Below are positions 36,076 through 45,014 of a DNA stretch of 64,000 nucleotides, one piece after another; positions within the stretch are counted from its first letter, which is position 1, and the number at the start of each line of letters is the position of its first letter. The position numbers were made by a program, and so were the translations under genes. Where the stretch lies: the NCBI GenBank assembly GCA_965249735.1, contig CBDFMS010000025.1, positions 186,001-250,000 on the forward strand, given 5' to 3'. The DNA comes from JANQSS01 sp965249735 (lineage in GTDB: Bacteria; Bacteroidota; Bacteroidia; Chitinophagales; Saprospiraceae). The notes under the pieces were generated by a model that had not been told where the DNA came from, searched no databases, and saw only the letters and a program-made list of their open reading frames with translations.

Positions 36076-36116
36076 GCCTCGCATCTTTAGGTGCCTTGCA
36101 CCTAAAGATGCGAGGC
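36076..36116. repeat. Perfect 18-bp stem hairpin with a 5-nt loop
   Basis: The arms at 36076-36093 (GCCTCGCATCTTTAGGTG) and 36099-36116 are exact reverse complements around CCTTG. It stands between the wzx-like gene start and the end of the thioesterase gene. No T-run follows on either side, so it does not look like a classical terminator. A 15-base piece (TTTAGGTGCCTTGCA, 36086-36100) recurs at 56335-56349, which suggests a dispersed repeat family. Confidence 0.85.
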
Positions 36117-36155
36117 GAAGCACATTTATAGGCAACGGGATTTTTTACGATCATC

Positions 36156-36539
36156 TTATTCAACCGGCACAGGTTTACGGTCACTGTCAATGGCAACAAA
36201 GGTAAAAACCCCATCTATAGCTTTGTATCGCTTATCTGAATACATCTCTTCGAGGAAGATCTCCACTTTTACCTTTAATGACGTAGTACCTACCTCCATC
36301 ACGTTGGCTGTAAAATCGGCGATGGTTCCCGCCGGAATCGGATGATTGAAATCCACTCGGTCCGAAGATACCGTCACCATGCGCTTCTTCGTAAATCGGG
36401 TGGCACAGATAAACGCCACTTCATCCATTACCTTCAGCGCTTCTCCTCCATACAGTGTGTCGTAATGATTCGTGGTATTGGGGAAAACGGCTTTTGAAAT
36501 GGTCGTTCGCGATCGTTCTATTTTTTCTTTTTGTAACAT
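36156..36539 (-). CDS. Hotdog-fold acyl-CoA thioesterase
   Basis: This 127-residue enzyme is of the YciA/cytosolic acyl-CoA thioesterase type. The central hotdog helix with its catalytic area reads NHYDTLYGGEALKVMDEVAF (24-43). It is followed by VTVSSDRVDFNHPIPAGT and a last strand pair, all typical. It hydrolyses acyl-CoA to free acid and CoA in the cytoplasm; chain preference cannot be read from sequence. It is divergent from recQ across 119 bp. Confidence 0.92.
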   Translation of the reverse strand: MLQKEKIERSRTTISKAVFPNTTNHYDTLYGGEALKVMDEVAFICATRFTKKRMVTVSSDRVDFNHPIPAGTIADFTANVMEVGTTSLKVKVEIFLEEMYSDKRYKAIDGVFTFVAIDSDRKPVPVE

Positions 36540-36658
36540 TTTTTCTTGTTAGATGGGTATAAAAGTAAGTTTCAAAACACTACTTTAAGAAAACCGGTAC
36601 TTTTAGTGTCATTCATGACGCTTAGAATCGGCATCATGGATATTATAATACCTCTGCT

Positions 36659-38809
36659 ATGACGCATCATCCAACTTCGGCAACGAACATGCCCGTATAT
36701 GATTCACCCGGTACATGCCTGAAGACGGTATTTGGCTATCAGACATTTAAGCCGATGCAAGAGGTGGTAATCAATTCGATCCTTGCCGGTAATGACACAC
36801 TGGTTATTTTACCTACCGGTGGTGGGAAGTCGCTATGCTACCAAATACCTGCGCTCTGTTCAGAAGGTATTACACTTGTTATATCACCTTTGATCGCATT
36901 AATGAACGATCAGGTTTTGGCATTACAACAGGCAGGTGTTTCGGCTGAAGCCATTCACAGCAACATTTCAGAATCAAATAAACGAGCCCTGTTTGACAAA
37001 CTATCACGCAATCAAATCAAATTGCTTTACGTCAGTCCTGAAAAGGTGATGTCAGCTCAATTTTTGAATTTCATTTCGAATTTACCCGTAACCCATATCG
37101 CCATTGACGAAGCGCATTGTGTTTCAATATGGGGTAATGATTTTAGGCCAGAATACACGCGCCTGGCGGCCCTGCGTAAGACTTTCCCTAACACCACTTT
37201 TATGGCCCTGACGGCCACAGCAGATAAAGCTACGCAAGACGATATAATAAAACAACTTCGGCTCGACAATCCGGATCATCATGTTGGAAGTTTCGAGCGA
37301 GCAAATATTTTTATTGAAGCGCGTCAAGGTACCCGGAGAATTGATCAAATATTAGAATTTTTAGATGACCACCGGGATGAAGCCGGTATCATCTATTGCC
37401 TCAGTAGAAAAGGGACAGAAAGCGTAACGTCACGTCTTCTAATGAAAGGCTACAAAGCCGATTTTTATCATGCCGGTATGAATGCCGAATCCCGGACAAC
37501 TGTGCAAGAGAAATTTCAGAATGATGAAATAAAAATTGTTTGCGCGACAATCGCCTTCGGCATGGGAATAGACAAATCCAATATTCGATGGATCATCCAA
37601 TACAATATGCCGAAAAATGTCGAAAGATATTATCAGGAAATTGGACGTGCCGGTCGAGATGACCTACCAGCTGCTTCATTATTGTTTTATAGCTGGGGTG
37701 ATTTGATGAAATTACAGCGCTTTATTGACGAAAGTGAAGCTGATGATTCATTTAAAAAAATCCAGTCGGCCAAACTGAGTCGTATGTGGGAGTTTGCCGG
37801 AACTGGAGATTGTCGGACGAATGTGATTTTAAATTATTTTGACGAATACAGACAACAAAGTTGCGGTCACTGTGATAATTGCTTACACCCCCCTACAAAA
37901 ATCGACGGTACAATAATCGCCCAAAAGGCATTATCAGCCATTGTAAGATCTGGCGAAAAACTCGGTATGACTCTTCTTATAGATCTACTTCGGGGATCCC
38001 AGCGTAATGAAATTTTTAATCAGCGACTACATTTAATTAAAACTTATGGTGTCGGCAAGGATCTGACTTTTTTGGAATGGAAATCTTATCTCTCGCAATG
38101 TATTAATCAAGGTATAATTCGTGTCGATTACGTTGATCATTTTTCACTAAAAACCACACCTCTTTCACACGAAGTCCTACATGGGGCAAATCCTGTAGAA
38201 CTCGTGCAGTTTGAGCTACAGGAAAAGAAAGAACGTGTGCGTTTAAAGAAGACAACAAAAACAGAAGATTTTCAACAGGAATTGATGGATCAGTTAAAGG
38301 CCTGGAGATTGGATAAAGCCAGGCGCCTCGGCACACCTGCTTATACTATACTCCATGACAGCAGTCTTCAGGAATTAGCTTCCGTCACACCATCGCTTAA
38401 AAGCGACTTGCACAGTGTACATGGATTTGGCAAAGTCAAAATTGAAAAATATGGAGATGAAATTCTCGCCGTCGTGCGTGATTATTTGGACAATCAAAAA
38501 CACTTAAAAAAGGTCAAAGGACAAACCTATTACGAAACCTTTAAATTGTATCAGCAAGGGATGTCTATCCAGGATATCATCGAAAAAAGAGGGTTAAGCC
38601 TGGGCACAATCTATTCACATCTTGCTATTCTCTACGAACGAAATGAAGATGTAGACATCTCTGCATTCTTATCAAAGGAGAAACTTGAATTAATTAAAAA
38701 TGCATGGGAAGCCTCCGGAAAGTCCGAAGATTTAAAAGAAGTTCGGAATAAATTACCACAAAATTTTCCATATCATGAAATACGTTTAGGCATGGCCTTA
38801 TTAAAATAG
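36659..38809 (+). CDS. recQ: ATP-dependent DNA helicase RecQ
   Basis: RecQ unwinds DNA 3' to 5' in recombination and fork repair. The 716-residue protein has helicase motifs QxxFKPMQ (about 28-34), Walker A PTGGGKS (52-58), DEAHCVSIWG (150-159), FMALTATAD, YCLSRKGTE, FGMGIDKSNIR and the arginine-finger QEIGRAGRD. These are followed by the zinc-binding cysteines CR...CGHCDNC, a winged-helix region and an HRDC domain (about 540-620). An extra helix-turn-helix-like region ends the protein. ATG codons at 36659 and 36689 are both possible starts. Confidence 0.95.
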   Translation: MTHHPTSATNMPVYDSPGTCLKTVFGYQTFKPMQEVVINSILAGNDTLVILPTGGGKSLCYQIPALCSEGITLVISPLIALMNDQVLALQQAGVSAEAIHSNISESNKRALFDKLSRNQIKLLYVSPEKVMSAQFLNFISNLPVTHIAIDEAHCVSIWGNDFRPEYTRLAALRKTFPNTTFMALTATADKATQDDIIKQLRLDNPDHHVGSFERANIFIEARQGTRRIDQILEFLDDHRDEAGIIYCLSRKGTESVTSRLLMKGYKADFYHAGMNAESRTTVQEKFQNDEIKIVCATIAFGMGIDKSNIRWIIQYNMPKNVERYYQEIGRAGRDDLPAASLLFYSWGDLMKLQRFIDESEADDSFKKIQSAKLSRMWEFAGTGDCRTNVILNYFDEYRQQSCGHCDNCLHPPTKIDGTIIAQKALSAIVRSGEKLGMTLLIDLLRGSQRNEIFNQRLHLIKTYGVGKDLTFLEWKSYLSQCINQGIIRVDYVDHFSLKTTPLSHEVLHGANPVELVQFELQEKKERVRLKKTTKTEDFQQELMDQLKAWRLDKARRLGTPAYTILHDSSLQELASVTPSLKSDLHSVHGFGKVKIEKYGDEILAVVRDYLDNQKHLKKVKGQTYYETFKLYQQGMSIQDIIEKRGLSLGTIYSHLAILYERNEDVDISAFLSKEKLELIKNAWEASGKSEDLKEVRNKLPQNFPYHEIRLGMALLK

Positions 38810-38876
38810 TCTAGATCTATGTATATTTCAAATCAAGTTTAAATATCTAATCATAGATGAGCACAAAGAGGACAAG

Positions 38877-39998
38877 ATGAACTTTGATGTTTTATTAACC
38901 CATCCATTGTATGCGGCATCTCAGCAAATATTGTTGTTTTGCAATCAATCCTCATACGATTTTAATCGACATACTTATCTTTTTGACTTGTTAATTAAGG
39001 ATAATAAATTACAAAAAATATTAATTCCGGAACATGGTCTTTTTTCTGAATATCAAGACCAGGAAAATATTTCTGACTTGACTTATAAAGGCGTTCCATG
39101 TATTTCTCTATACAATAAAAACGAACGCATAACAAGTCCATCTCCAACACTTTTTGAAGGGGTAGATGCCATACTCATAGACATTCAAGATGTCGGTGTG
39201 CGCTATTTTACATACACCACACATATGTTCCTGATACTTGATGCTGTCAACAAACACGCTCCTCAAATACCCGTTTTGTTGGTTGACAGACCAAATCCAA
39301 TTGGAAACAAGGTAGAAGGAACGATCATTCAGCCAAATTATACCTCATTCCTGGGTCATGCAGGCTTGATACACCGACATGGACTCAGTACCGGTGGATT
39401 ATGTGATTGGTATCTCAGATACAAGAAATATTCTCTGAATTTCACAAAGGTGCCATGTCAAACATCGGTTCAACATTTTATACCTCCGTCGCCAAATCTT
39501 CCAACAATGACTTCATTGGATGTTTACCCCGGGCAGTGCTTGTGGGAAGCGACGACATTTAGTGAAGGTAGAGGCACAACTACGCCTTTTGAGCTCTTCG
39601 GGCATTCTGAGTTACATAGCGACCAAATCGAGACTATTGCACATATGTTCAATCAAAAATTCGAAGGGCAGGCACTCCTTCGTACGACTTCATTTATTCC
39701 TACTCACCATAAACAGCAGGCAAAACTTTGTCTTGGCTGGCAATTGTTTATTCGAGATCAGGCGTCCTTCCATTCAATTTTTGGCACTCTTTTTATTATG
39801 CGGTTGGTTCGAGAAATTATACCGGATTTAATTTTTTGGTTGACCGGAAAGTATGAATTTGACTCGGAATATTCGGCTGCTCAGCTCCTCCTCGGTGATG
39901 ATGATATGATAAAGTTTGTCAATGGTGAAGTTTCTGAAGATCAGCTGAAGCGAAAAATGGAAACATCAGAATTAAAATGGATATCCGATAATGAATAG
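38877..39998 (+). CDS. namZ: DUF1343 protein, NamZ-type exo-beta-N-acetylmuramidase
   Basis: NamZ releases terminal N-acetylmuramic acid from peptidoglycan fragments. The 373-residue frame has the family core: ILIPEHGLFSEYQD (about 47-60), DAILIDIQDVGVRYFTYTTHM (segment 97-117), LVDRPNPIGNKVEG and an EGRGTTTPFELFG segment. Unlike characterised secreted members, it has no signal peptide; its first residues already correspond to the mature domain, so a cytoplasmic, recycling-type role is possible. A purine-rich site (AGAGGA) precedes the ATG. Confidence 0.88.
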   Translation: MNFDVLLTHPLYAASQQILLFCNQSSYDFNRHTYLFDLLIKDNKLQKILIPEHGLFSEYQDQENISDLTYKGVPCISLYNKNERITSPSPTLFEGVDAILIDIQDVGVRYFTYTTHMFLILDAVNKHAPQIPVLLVDRPNPIGNKVEGTIIQPNYTSFLGHAGLIHRHGLSTGGLCDWYLRYKKYSLNFTKVPCQTSVQHFIPPSPNLPTMTSLDVYPGQCLWEATTFSEGRGTTTPFELFGHSELHSDQIETIAHMFNQKFEGQALLRTTSFIPTHHKQQAKLCLGWQLFIRDQASFHSIFGTLFIMRLVREIIPDLIFWLTGKYEFDSEYSAAQLLLGDDDMIKFVNGEVSEDQLKRKMETSELKWISDNE

Positions 39999-40024
39999 TC
40001 GATTCTTACGACTTCAGTACATGA

Positions 40025-40675
40025 TTAAATTAGCGGGGCAATAACCTGACCCACTACACCAACCATCCATCCTGCCATTATTTCATTTAATGTATGTGCT
40101 TTGAGACTGAGTCTGCCGGAGCTAATTAATCCCGTATAGATCAACAATAAGATTGGTATAAGGATGAAATGAAATGTAATCACGTTATTCCCAAAAGAAA
40201 ACGAAATCACATCAGCATTGCCCGTAAAATAAAAAACAAACATACCCATAACCAGGGCGGCTAAACCTGCTGCGTGTAGACTGACTTTATAAAATGAATT
40301 GATAAACAAACAGCAAAATAAACTTATTAAGACACCTAAAATGAATATGCCAAATGGCTCAGGCATCACATTCGATCGATTGACATTAAAATAAAATGCA
40401 GAGTACAAAACACAGGCTGCAAATATAGGACCTACCCGCTCTCGTCGATCTTCCATCTTAAATGAGCTTACCATTTTTAGCCCTTTCATCATGATTACCG
40501 CTAAGGCCGGAATAATGAATGTAGAAAACAACACAATCCATAAAAACGGTAAGTGTCCTTTCAAAGAAGCTGCACCAAACAAAAATGAGTTTGCTAATAT
40601 CATCAAAATCAATCCATACGTCACCACTAACAGCGGATGACTCAGTAAGGAAAAAAATTGCCAGAAAGATTTCAT
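40025..40675 (-). CDS. PAP2-like integral membrane protein
   Basis: This 216-residue protein has about six membrane helices. Late in the sequence, KVSLHAAG and SGRLSLKAHTLNEIMAGWMVG (segment about 186-206) resemble the SxxxH and GxxxG parts of the PAP2 (type 2 phosphatidic acid phosphatase) motif. The full acid-phosphatase signature is degenerate, with no classical KX6RP block. It may dephosphorylate a lipid such as a polyprenyl phosphate or may have lost activity. It converges on namZ with a 26-bp gap. Confidence 0.68.
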   Translation of the reverse strand: MKSFWQFFSLLSHPLLVVTYGLILMILANSFLFGAASLKGHLPFLWIVLFSTFIIPALAVIMMKGLKMVSSFKMEDRRERVGPIFAACVLYSAFYFNVNRSNVMPEPFGIFILGVLISLFCCLFINSFYKVSLHAAGLAALVMGMFVFYFTGNADVISFSFGNNVITFHFILIPILLLIYTGLISSGRLSLKAHTLNEIMAGWMVGVVGQVIAPLI

Positions 40676-40706
40676 TCGATCAAATTATAAAGCCGCGAAG
40701 ATATTA

Positions 40707-40850
40707 TTATTCAGGTTGTTGTGTCTTTACATAAAGATAATCGGATGATAACAGTTTGCCATACCGGCCAAAACCATTGTGGTGCACTTTCATGAGGAAA
40801 TGCGAAAAAGGAATATCGATTGATCTACATGCCGATTGTTTCGAAGCCAT
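40707..40850 (-). CDS. Possible 47-residue small protein (weak)
   Basis: In the 361-bp gap between the PAP2-like gene and the DUF4294 gene, the minus strand has a frame starting ATG at 40850. Its composition is protein-like, with FSHFLMKVHHNGFGRYGK in the middle. It is basic, has no signal peptide and matches nothing I know. It lies 31 bp before the PAP2-like start and 7 bp after another short frame, so it could be part of that transcript. Coding status is uncertain. Confidence 0.3.
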   Translation of the reverse strand: MASKQSACRSIDIPFSHFLMKVHHNGFGRYGKLLSSDYLYVKTQQPE

Positions 40851-40857
40851 TGGCTAA

Positions 40858-40974
40858 TCACATGCGATTCAAACCCTTGTGTTCGAATTTTACGGGTCGA
40901 AGTGCCGGCGATCCACGGTTTACATCAATCGCAGCTAAATTTGAGTTCTCAGGCAATTTTTTCTCCATTAACAT
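40858..40974 (-). CDS. Possible 38-residue small protein (weak)
   Basis: This short minus-strand frame has start codons at 40974 and 40968. The product is LPENSNLAAIDVNRGSPALR-like in its middle and ends in a Lys/His stretch. It is directly upstream of the 47-residue frame at 40707-40850. No homology is recognised. The rest of the 361-bp gap holds nothing else that I can support. Confidence 0.22.
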   Translation of the reverse strand: MLMEKKLPENSNLAAIDVNRGSPALRPVKFEHKGLNRM

Positions 40975-41036
40975 AATTGTAACTGTTTAAGTGTGCAAAT
41001 TTGCGTCAAAATAGAGTTGTTACCACACATTCATCA

Positions 41037-41654
41037 ATGATGGAGAGATTCTTCGCCATAGGACTATTTATCGTCTTTTCGACAATCGCATATTGTCAAG
41101 AAGCTCCAAATACCGAATACATTCGCATCAACGGCGAATGGGCACCCGTACTTATACAGGACGGTGACACATTGATATTGCTCGAACTTGATGAAATCAC
41201 TTTTTCAGTTCCTCGATCATTCAAGGATAAGCAAGAGGAGGCAAAATATAACAAGTACAAACGCTATGCCGTGAAAGTATACCCTTATGCCGTGAAAGCC
41301 ATCAAGATTTTTGCTGAAACAGACTATGTCACACGGAACATGAAAAAGCGCCAAAGAAAGAAACACGTCAAACGACTGCAAAAAGAGCTGAAAAGTGAGT
41401 TTGAAGAACCCCTAAGGCGATTGACAAAGACCCAGGGTTACATACTCACCAAGATGATTGAAAAAGAACGCAAAGATTCGATGTACAACCTGATAAAAGG
41501 CCTGAAAAGTGGATTAGCTGCAAGATATTGGCAAACGGTTGGAAAATTTTTCAATTATGACTTGAAACAGCAATATGCACGCGGTCAGGACCCCATATTG
41601 GACATGATCTTAGACGATCTGGACGTGTCGTACCAGTTACCAACCACCGAATAG
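41037..41654 (+). CDS. DUF4294 secreted protein
   Basis: From the ATG at 41037 it has 205 residues (the frame extends upstream to a TTG, but the signal peptide argues for 41037). A signal peptide (MMERFFAIGLFIVFSTIAY, 1-19) precedes the DUF4294 body. That body begins with a strand-rich part (EYIRINGEWAPVLIQDGDT) and continues as a charged, helical region (KYNKYKRYAVKVYPYAVKA, then KKRQRKKHVKRLQKELK). The family is typical of Bacteroidota, exported and uncharacterised. No partner gene is evident next to it. Confidence 0.88.
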   Translation: MMERFFAIGLFIVFSTIAYCQEAPNTEYIRINGEWAPVLIQDGDTLILLELDEITFSVPRSFKDKQEEAKYNKYKRYAVKVYPYAVKAIKIFAETDYVTRNMKKRQRKKHVKRLQKELKSEFEEPLRRLTKTQGYILTKMIEKERKDSMYNLIKGLKSGLAARYWQTVGKFFNYDLKQQYARGQDPILDMILDDLDVSYQLPTTE

Positions 41655-41721
41655 CATTGGTTATTTAACACCGGAGTAATTCACGCTAAAACATTTGACT
41701 AATCATTATCTTCGTTAGATC

Positions 41722-42819
41722 ATGTCCTCACTAAGAGAAAAATATGTGCATGCGACGAGAGCCCAGGGCATGCACGATATACCGCAAGCAAAAATTCGAT
41801 GGCAAAGTCCATCAAATATTGCCCTGGTCAAATATTGGGGCAAACACGGTGATCAACTACCGATGAATCCATCGATTAGCCTTACGTTATCCCGCTGCTT
41901 TTCGGATACATTTATTCAATTCACTAAGAAATCAGGGCCTTCGGCCACTATCGATTTGTCTTTTACACTTGATCAAAGTCCTGCCCCACATTTCGAAACC
42001 AGAATAAAAAAATATCTTGAATCCGTTGTTGATCTCTGTCCTTTTTTAACCCAATATCAACTCGAGATTCAATCTTCGAATTCATTTCCACATTCAGCAG
42101 GAATCGCCTCCTCAGCTTCAGGTTTAAGTGCGTTGGCCTTGTGCCTCACAACCATGGAGGATACATTATACAGCAACCTGGATAATGACGAAGAATTTCG
42201 TCGGAAAGCATCATATCTCGCAAGATTAGGCAGTGGATCTGCTTCAAGGTCAATTTATAATCAATCCGCGTGGTGGGGGAAAACCGACTTGTTGGCCGGT
42301 TCTTCAGATCTATTTGCGGTGGGCTGCGCTGATCTTCTTCATCCTGTTTTTTCGGGATTTCAAAATACCATTCTTATCGTATCTGCAGAAAAAAAACCGG
42401 TTTCGAGCAGCCGTGGTCATCATCTCATGGAATTTCATCCTTATCGGGATGATCGCTATAGACAAGCGCAGCAACATCTGTCAGATATCAAATCAGCGTT
42501 ACAAAAAGGAGACATCGAACATTTTGGAAAGATCTTAGAAAGTGAAGCTTTATCACTACATGCACTAATGATCTCTTCTTCACCCGGATATTTTTTAATC
42601 ACGCAAAATACGATCGAGATCATCCGGACACTTCGCGCCTTTAGAGAAGAAGAAGGGATACCTTGTTTCTTTACTTTAGATGCGGGACCAAATATTCATC
42701 TGCTCTATCCACAAAGCGATAGCAAACGTGTAAAAGATTTTATTATAAACGAATTGGAACCAATGACTGAACGCGTTATTTACGATGAGATTGGTGACGG
42801 TCCCGTGCAATTTTCTTAA
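41722..42819 (+). CDS. mvaD: Diphosphomevalonate decarboxylase
   Basis: The enzyme converts mevalonate diphosphate to isopentenyl diphosphate with ATP. The 365-residue GHMP-kinase-fold protein shows SNIALVKYWGKHGDQLPMN (segment 30-48), the phosphate-binding loop region FPHSAGIASSASGLSALAL (113-131), ARLGSGSASRSI (about 168-179) and a late TLDAGPNIHLLY strand. It indicates a mevalonate route to isoprenoids in this organism. The other pathway enzymes are not in the window. It is followed at 40 bp by a rhodanese lipoprotein with no known link. Confidence 0.93.
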   Translation: MSSLREKYVHATRAQGMHDIPQAKIRWQSPSNIALVKYWGKHGDQLPMNPSISLTLSRCFSDTFIQFTKKSGPSATIDLSFTLDQSPAPHFETRIKKYLESVVDLCPFLTQYQLEIQSSNSFPHSAGIASSASGLSALALCLTTMEDTLYSNLDNDEEFRRKASYLARLGSGSASRSIYNQSAWWGKTDLLAGSSDLFAVGCADLLHPVFSGFQNTILIVSAEKKPVSSSRGHHLMEFHPYRDDRYRQAQQHLSDIKSALQKGDIEHFGKILESEALSLHALMISSSPGYFLITQNTIEIIRTLRAFREEEGIPCFFTLDAGPNIHLLYPQSDSKRVKDFIINELEPMTERVIYDEIGDGPVQFS

Positions 42820-42859
42820 ATCAATGCGTTCAGTTTATATTTCGAATTAGTAATTCTAT

Positions 42860-43405
42860 ATGTCTCTAATAAAACGAATTTTCTCTGCATCAGTATGTTT
42901 GTTATGCCTTTTCCAATTGCCATTTTGCAAAAAGGGCCATAGTCAATACAAGGAGATTGAATTACGCAATCCGGAATTTAAAAATAAACTTGAGCAAACA
43001 CTGAGTTTTTCCGTTCCCCTAATTTCTGTCAACGAATTATCGGAAAGACATGAAAGTATATACCTGGTTGATACACGTAGTAAGGAAGAATATCAGGTTA
43101 GTCATATTCCAGGAGCCCATTATGGTGGATACAAAGACTTTAATCTGACTCAATATGAAGCATTACCCAAAGACACAATGCTTGTCTTTTATTGTTCTAT
43201 AGGGTATCGAAGTGAAAAAATTTCTGAAAAAATGAAGAAAGCAGGATTCACCAATGTGTACAATTTGTACGGCAGCATTTTTGAATGGGTAAACGAAGGC
43301 AATTCTGTGGTTGGTATGGATGGCAACAAATCAGAAGAAGTCCACACCTATAATAAGCGATGGGGGCAATGGGTAGATGAAACCAAAATTAAAAAAGTCT
43401 ACTAG
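42860..43405 (+). CDS. Rhodanese-domain lipoprotein
   Basis: This 181-residue protein has a signal peptide and likely lipobox (LPFC with Cys23), then a rhodanese domain (about 52-150). Landmarks are YLVDTRSKEEYQVSHIPGA and the active loop FYCSIGYRSEK with Cys112. It may bind or transfer sulfane sulphur in the periplasm or only use the fold for binding. The acidic C-terminal tail is short. Its stop overlaps the GTG start of the next gene by one base, so the two are probably coupled. Confidence 0.87.
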   Translation: MSLIKRIFSASVCLLCLFQLPFCKKGHSQYKEIELRNPEFKNKLEQTLSFSVPLISVNELSERHESIYLVDTRSKEEYQVSHIPGAHYGGYKDFNLTQYEALPKDTMLVFYCSIGYRSEKISEKMKKAGFTNVYNLYGSIFEWVNEGNSVVGMDGNKSEEVHTYNKRWGQWVDETKIKKVY

Positions 43406-44556
43406 TGGTCGACTCCAAGCCTCTATTAAACAGATCCATCCATTTTATTCTATTGGCATTGATCAGTGGTTTATTTTTCTATAAATACGGCAGTCGTGTT
43501 TCAACAATCACTGCGTTATTATTTATTCCATTTCTCGTCATCCTCTATATTTATACGATACGCTTATCGGGAAATATTGGTACAAAATCATTTTCACTCT
43601 GGATCTTGATTGTTTCCAATATCATTCTGATAGCCGGAAGTTTTATATTGTTCTCTTATGTCAATGTCCACGACCTACAAGTAGACCGTTGGAGCGTCAT
43701 AACCCATTATTGGGATGCTTATCTGGCAGGTGAAAATCCATATTCCTCAACATCTCATATGGGGAACTACTATGGATCATATCCATTCTATTTTATTCTG
43801 GGTTTCCCATTTTATGTAATAGGGGAAATTGGTTGGATTCCAATAGTAAGTCTTGTCGTTTTTCAATTCATTGTCCATTTCAAATTTAAGGATCACACCA
43901 AAACACTGATGGCATTTGTTTTGGCTCTGGCTTGTCTTTGTCTTCCATATGAAATCATCACACGAAGTACGATTTTTGCAAACTCCGTTCTTGTACTATT
44001 AGCCATCCTCTTATTTCAACGTTATTGGTACCGTAAAGACAAGGTGAAGCTTGGATTATCGGCCTTCCTGGTAGGTTTACTTGTATGTACACGTCCCATC
44101 TTTGGGCTTGTATTTTTAATTGCCGGTATATTCCTGATGCGCAAACAATTTTCCTGGTCTAAAACAATATCAGCCGGTATTTTATCACTTGCAGGATTAG
44201 CGCTGCCATTCGTACACCTTTACGTTTTGTTCCCGACATCAATAATGGAATATAATCCGGTGGCTTTTATGACAAGCCACTTCGTACCCACCTGGTTTTA
44301 TGGTATATATTTTTTACTGGCCCTGGCTCTTGGATTTATGGTCAAGCGAAAAGAACAAATTATTCCCATGGCGGCCATATTCCTTTTTCTGGTCGTTCTT
44401 GGTTATGCCGTACGATACATCATCACCATAGGAGTTCATGAGGCGATTTTTGACCATCACATAGACATATCCTATTTCTTTATGGCCGTACCATTTTTGA
44501 TTTATTGGCTAGTTGAGGTTAGCGATACGCTTGAGAAAGAGATAGGTTCAGCATAG
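43405..44556 (+). CDS. Polytopic membrane protein, GT-C / GT87-like
   Basis: This 383-residue protein has about ten transmembrane helices. The first large loop contains HYWDAYLAGENPYSS (about 107-121), the acidic-aromatic loop pattern seen in GT87 and other GT-C glycosyltransferases, and LLVCTRPIFGLVF lies in a later helix. That fits a polyprenyl-sugar-dependent transferase, though the catalytic residues cannot be fixed by eye. The start is a GTG at 43405 overlapping the rhodanese stop; no in-frame ATG occurs before the second helix. Confidence 0.65.
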   Translation: MVDSKPLLNRSIHFILLALISGLFFYKYGSRVSTITALLFIPFLVILYIYTIRLSGNIGTKSFSLWILIVSNIILIAGSFILFSYVNVHDLQVDRWSVITHYWDAYLAGENPYSSTSHMGNYYGSYPFYFILGFPFYVIGEIGWIPIVSLVVFQFIVHFKFKDHTKTLMAFVLALACLCLPYEIITRSTIFANSVLVLLAILLFQRYWYRKDKVKLGLSAFLVGLLVCTRPIFGLVFLIAGIFLMRKQFSWSKTISAGILSLAGLALPFVHLYVLFPTSIMEYNPVAFMTSHFVPTWFYGIYFLLALALGFMVKRKEQIIPMAAIFLFLVVLGYAVRYIITIGVHEAIFDHHIDISYFFMAVPFLIYWLVEVSDTLEKEIGSA

Positions 44557-44591
44557 AAAAGCAGACCTTGTTGCATCATCTGTACTATGCC

Positions 44592-44978
44592 CTACCGGTC
44601 AGTCAGGCGATACACAAACTTAAGTGCACTCCAATACGCATTAACCGAAGCCACCTTAACATCGACCAGTCCATTCGCCAGGCCATAAACGCGAATTATA
44701 TCTCGATTAATATCTTTTGATTTACCACCTTTCGGCCAACTTATCCAAAGCATTCCATCCTTTTTCAAACATTCCTTCGCATCATAATAAAACTTCGATA
44801 ATTCGTCTTTGCTATTTATAAAAAGATGAGCGAATGCTAGTTTTTCCGGAGGCCTGTTTTTAAGTATCGTTATATTTTCGGGAAAAGACTCAAAAAGTTG
44901 GAGATAATCATCTGCATAATTAATTACAAGTATGCTTTGATCTGACTTGATTCCTAATTTCTTATATAACGGAGTCAT
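44592..44978 (-). CDS. DUF3052-family protein
   Basis: This 128-residue soluble protein has the DUF3052 outline: PLYKKLGIKSDQSILVIN at the start, FAHLFINSKDEL in the middle (about 48-59), then KKDGMLWISWPKG (about 72-84) and the C-terminal LANGLVDVKVASVNAYWSAL segment. The length is right for the family, which resembles a stripped-down methyltransferase-like fold but has no known activity. It lies 36 bp downstream of the thioredoxin-fold pair on the same strand. Confidence 0.85.
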   Translation of the reverse strand: MTPLYKKLGIKSDQSILVINYADDYLQLFESFPENITILKNRPPEKLAFAHLFINSKDELSKFYYDAKECLKKDGMLWISWPKGGKSKDINRDIIRVYGLANGLVDVKVASVNAYWSALKFVYRLTDR

Positions 44979-45014
44979 TCAGATGAACTTTGAGTCTGTA
45001 ACATTGAATACATA

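Noticed and set aside
35978..36214. 78-residue minus-strand ORF across the 18-bp hairpin
   Set aside because: It runs through the palindrome and overlaps two genes; no family features.
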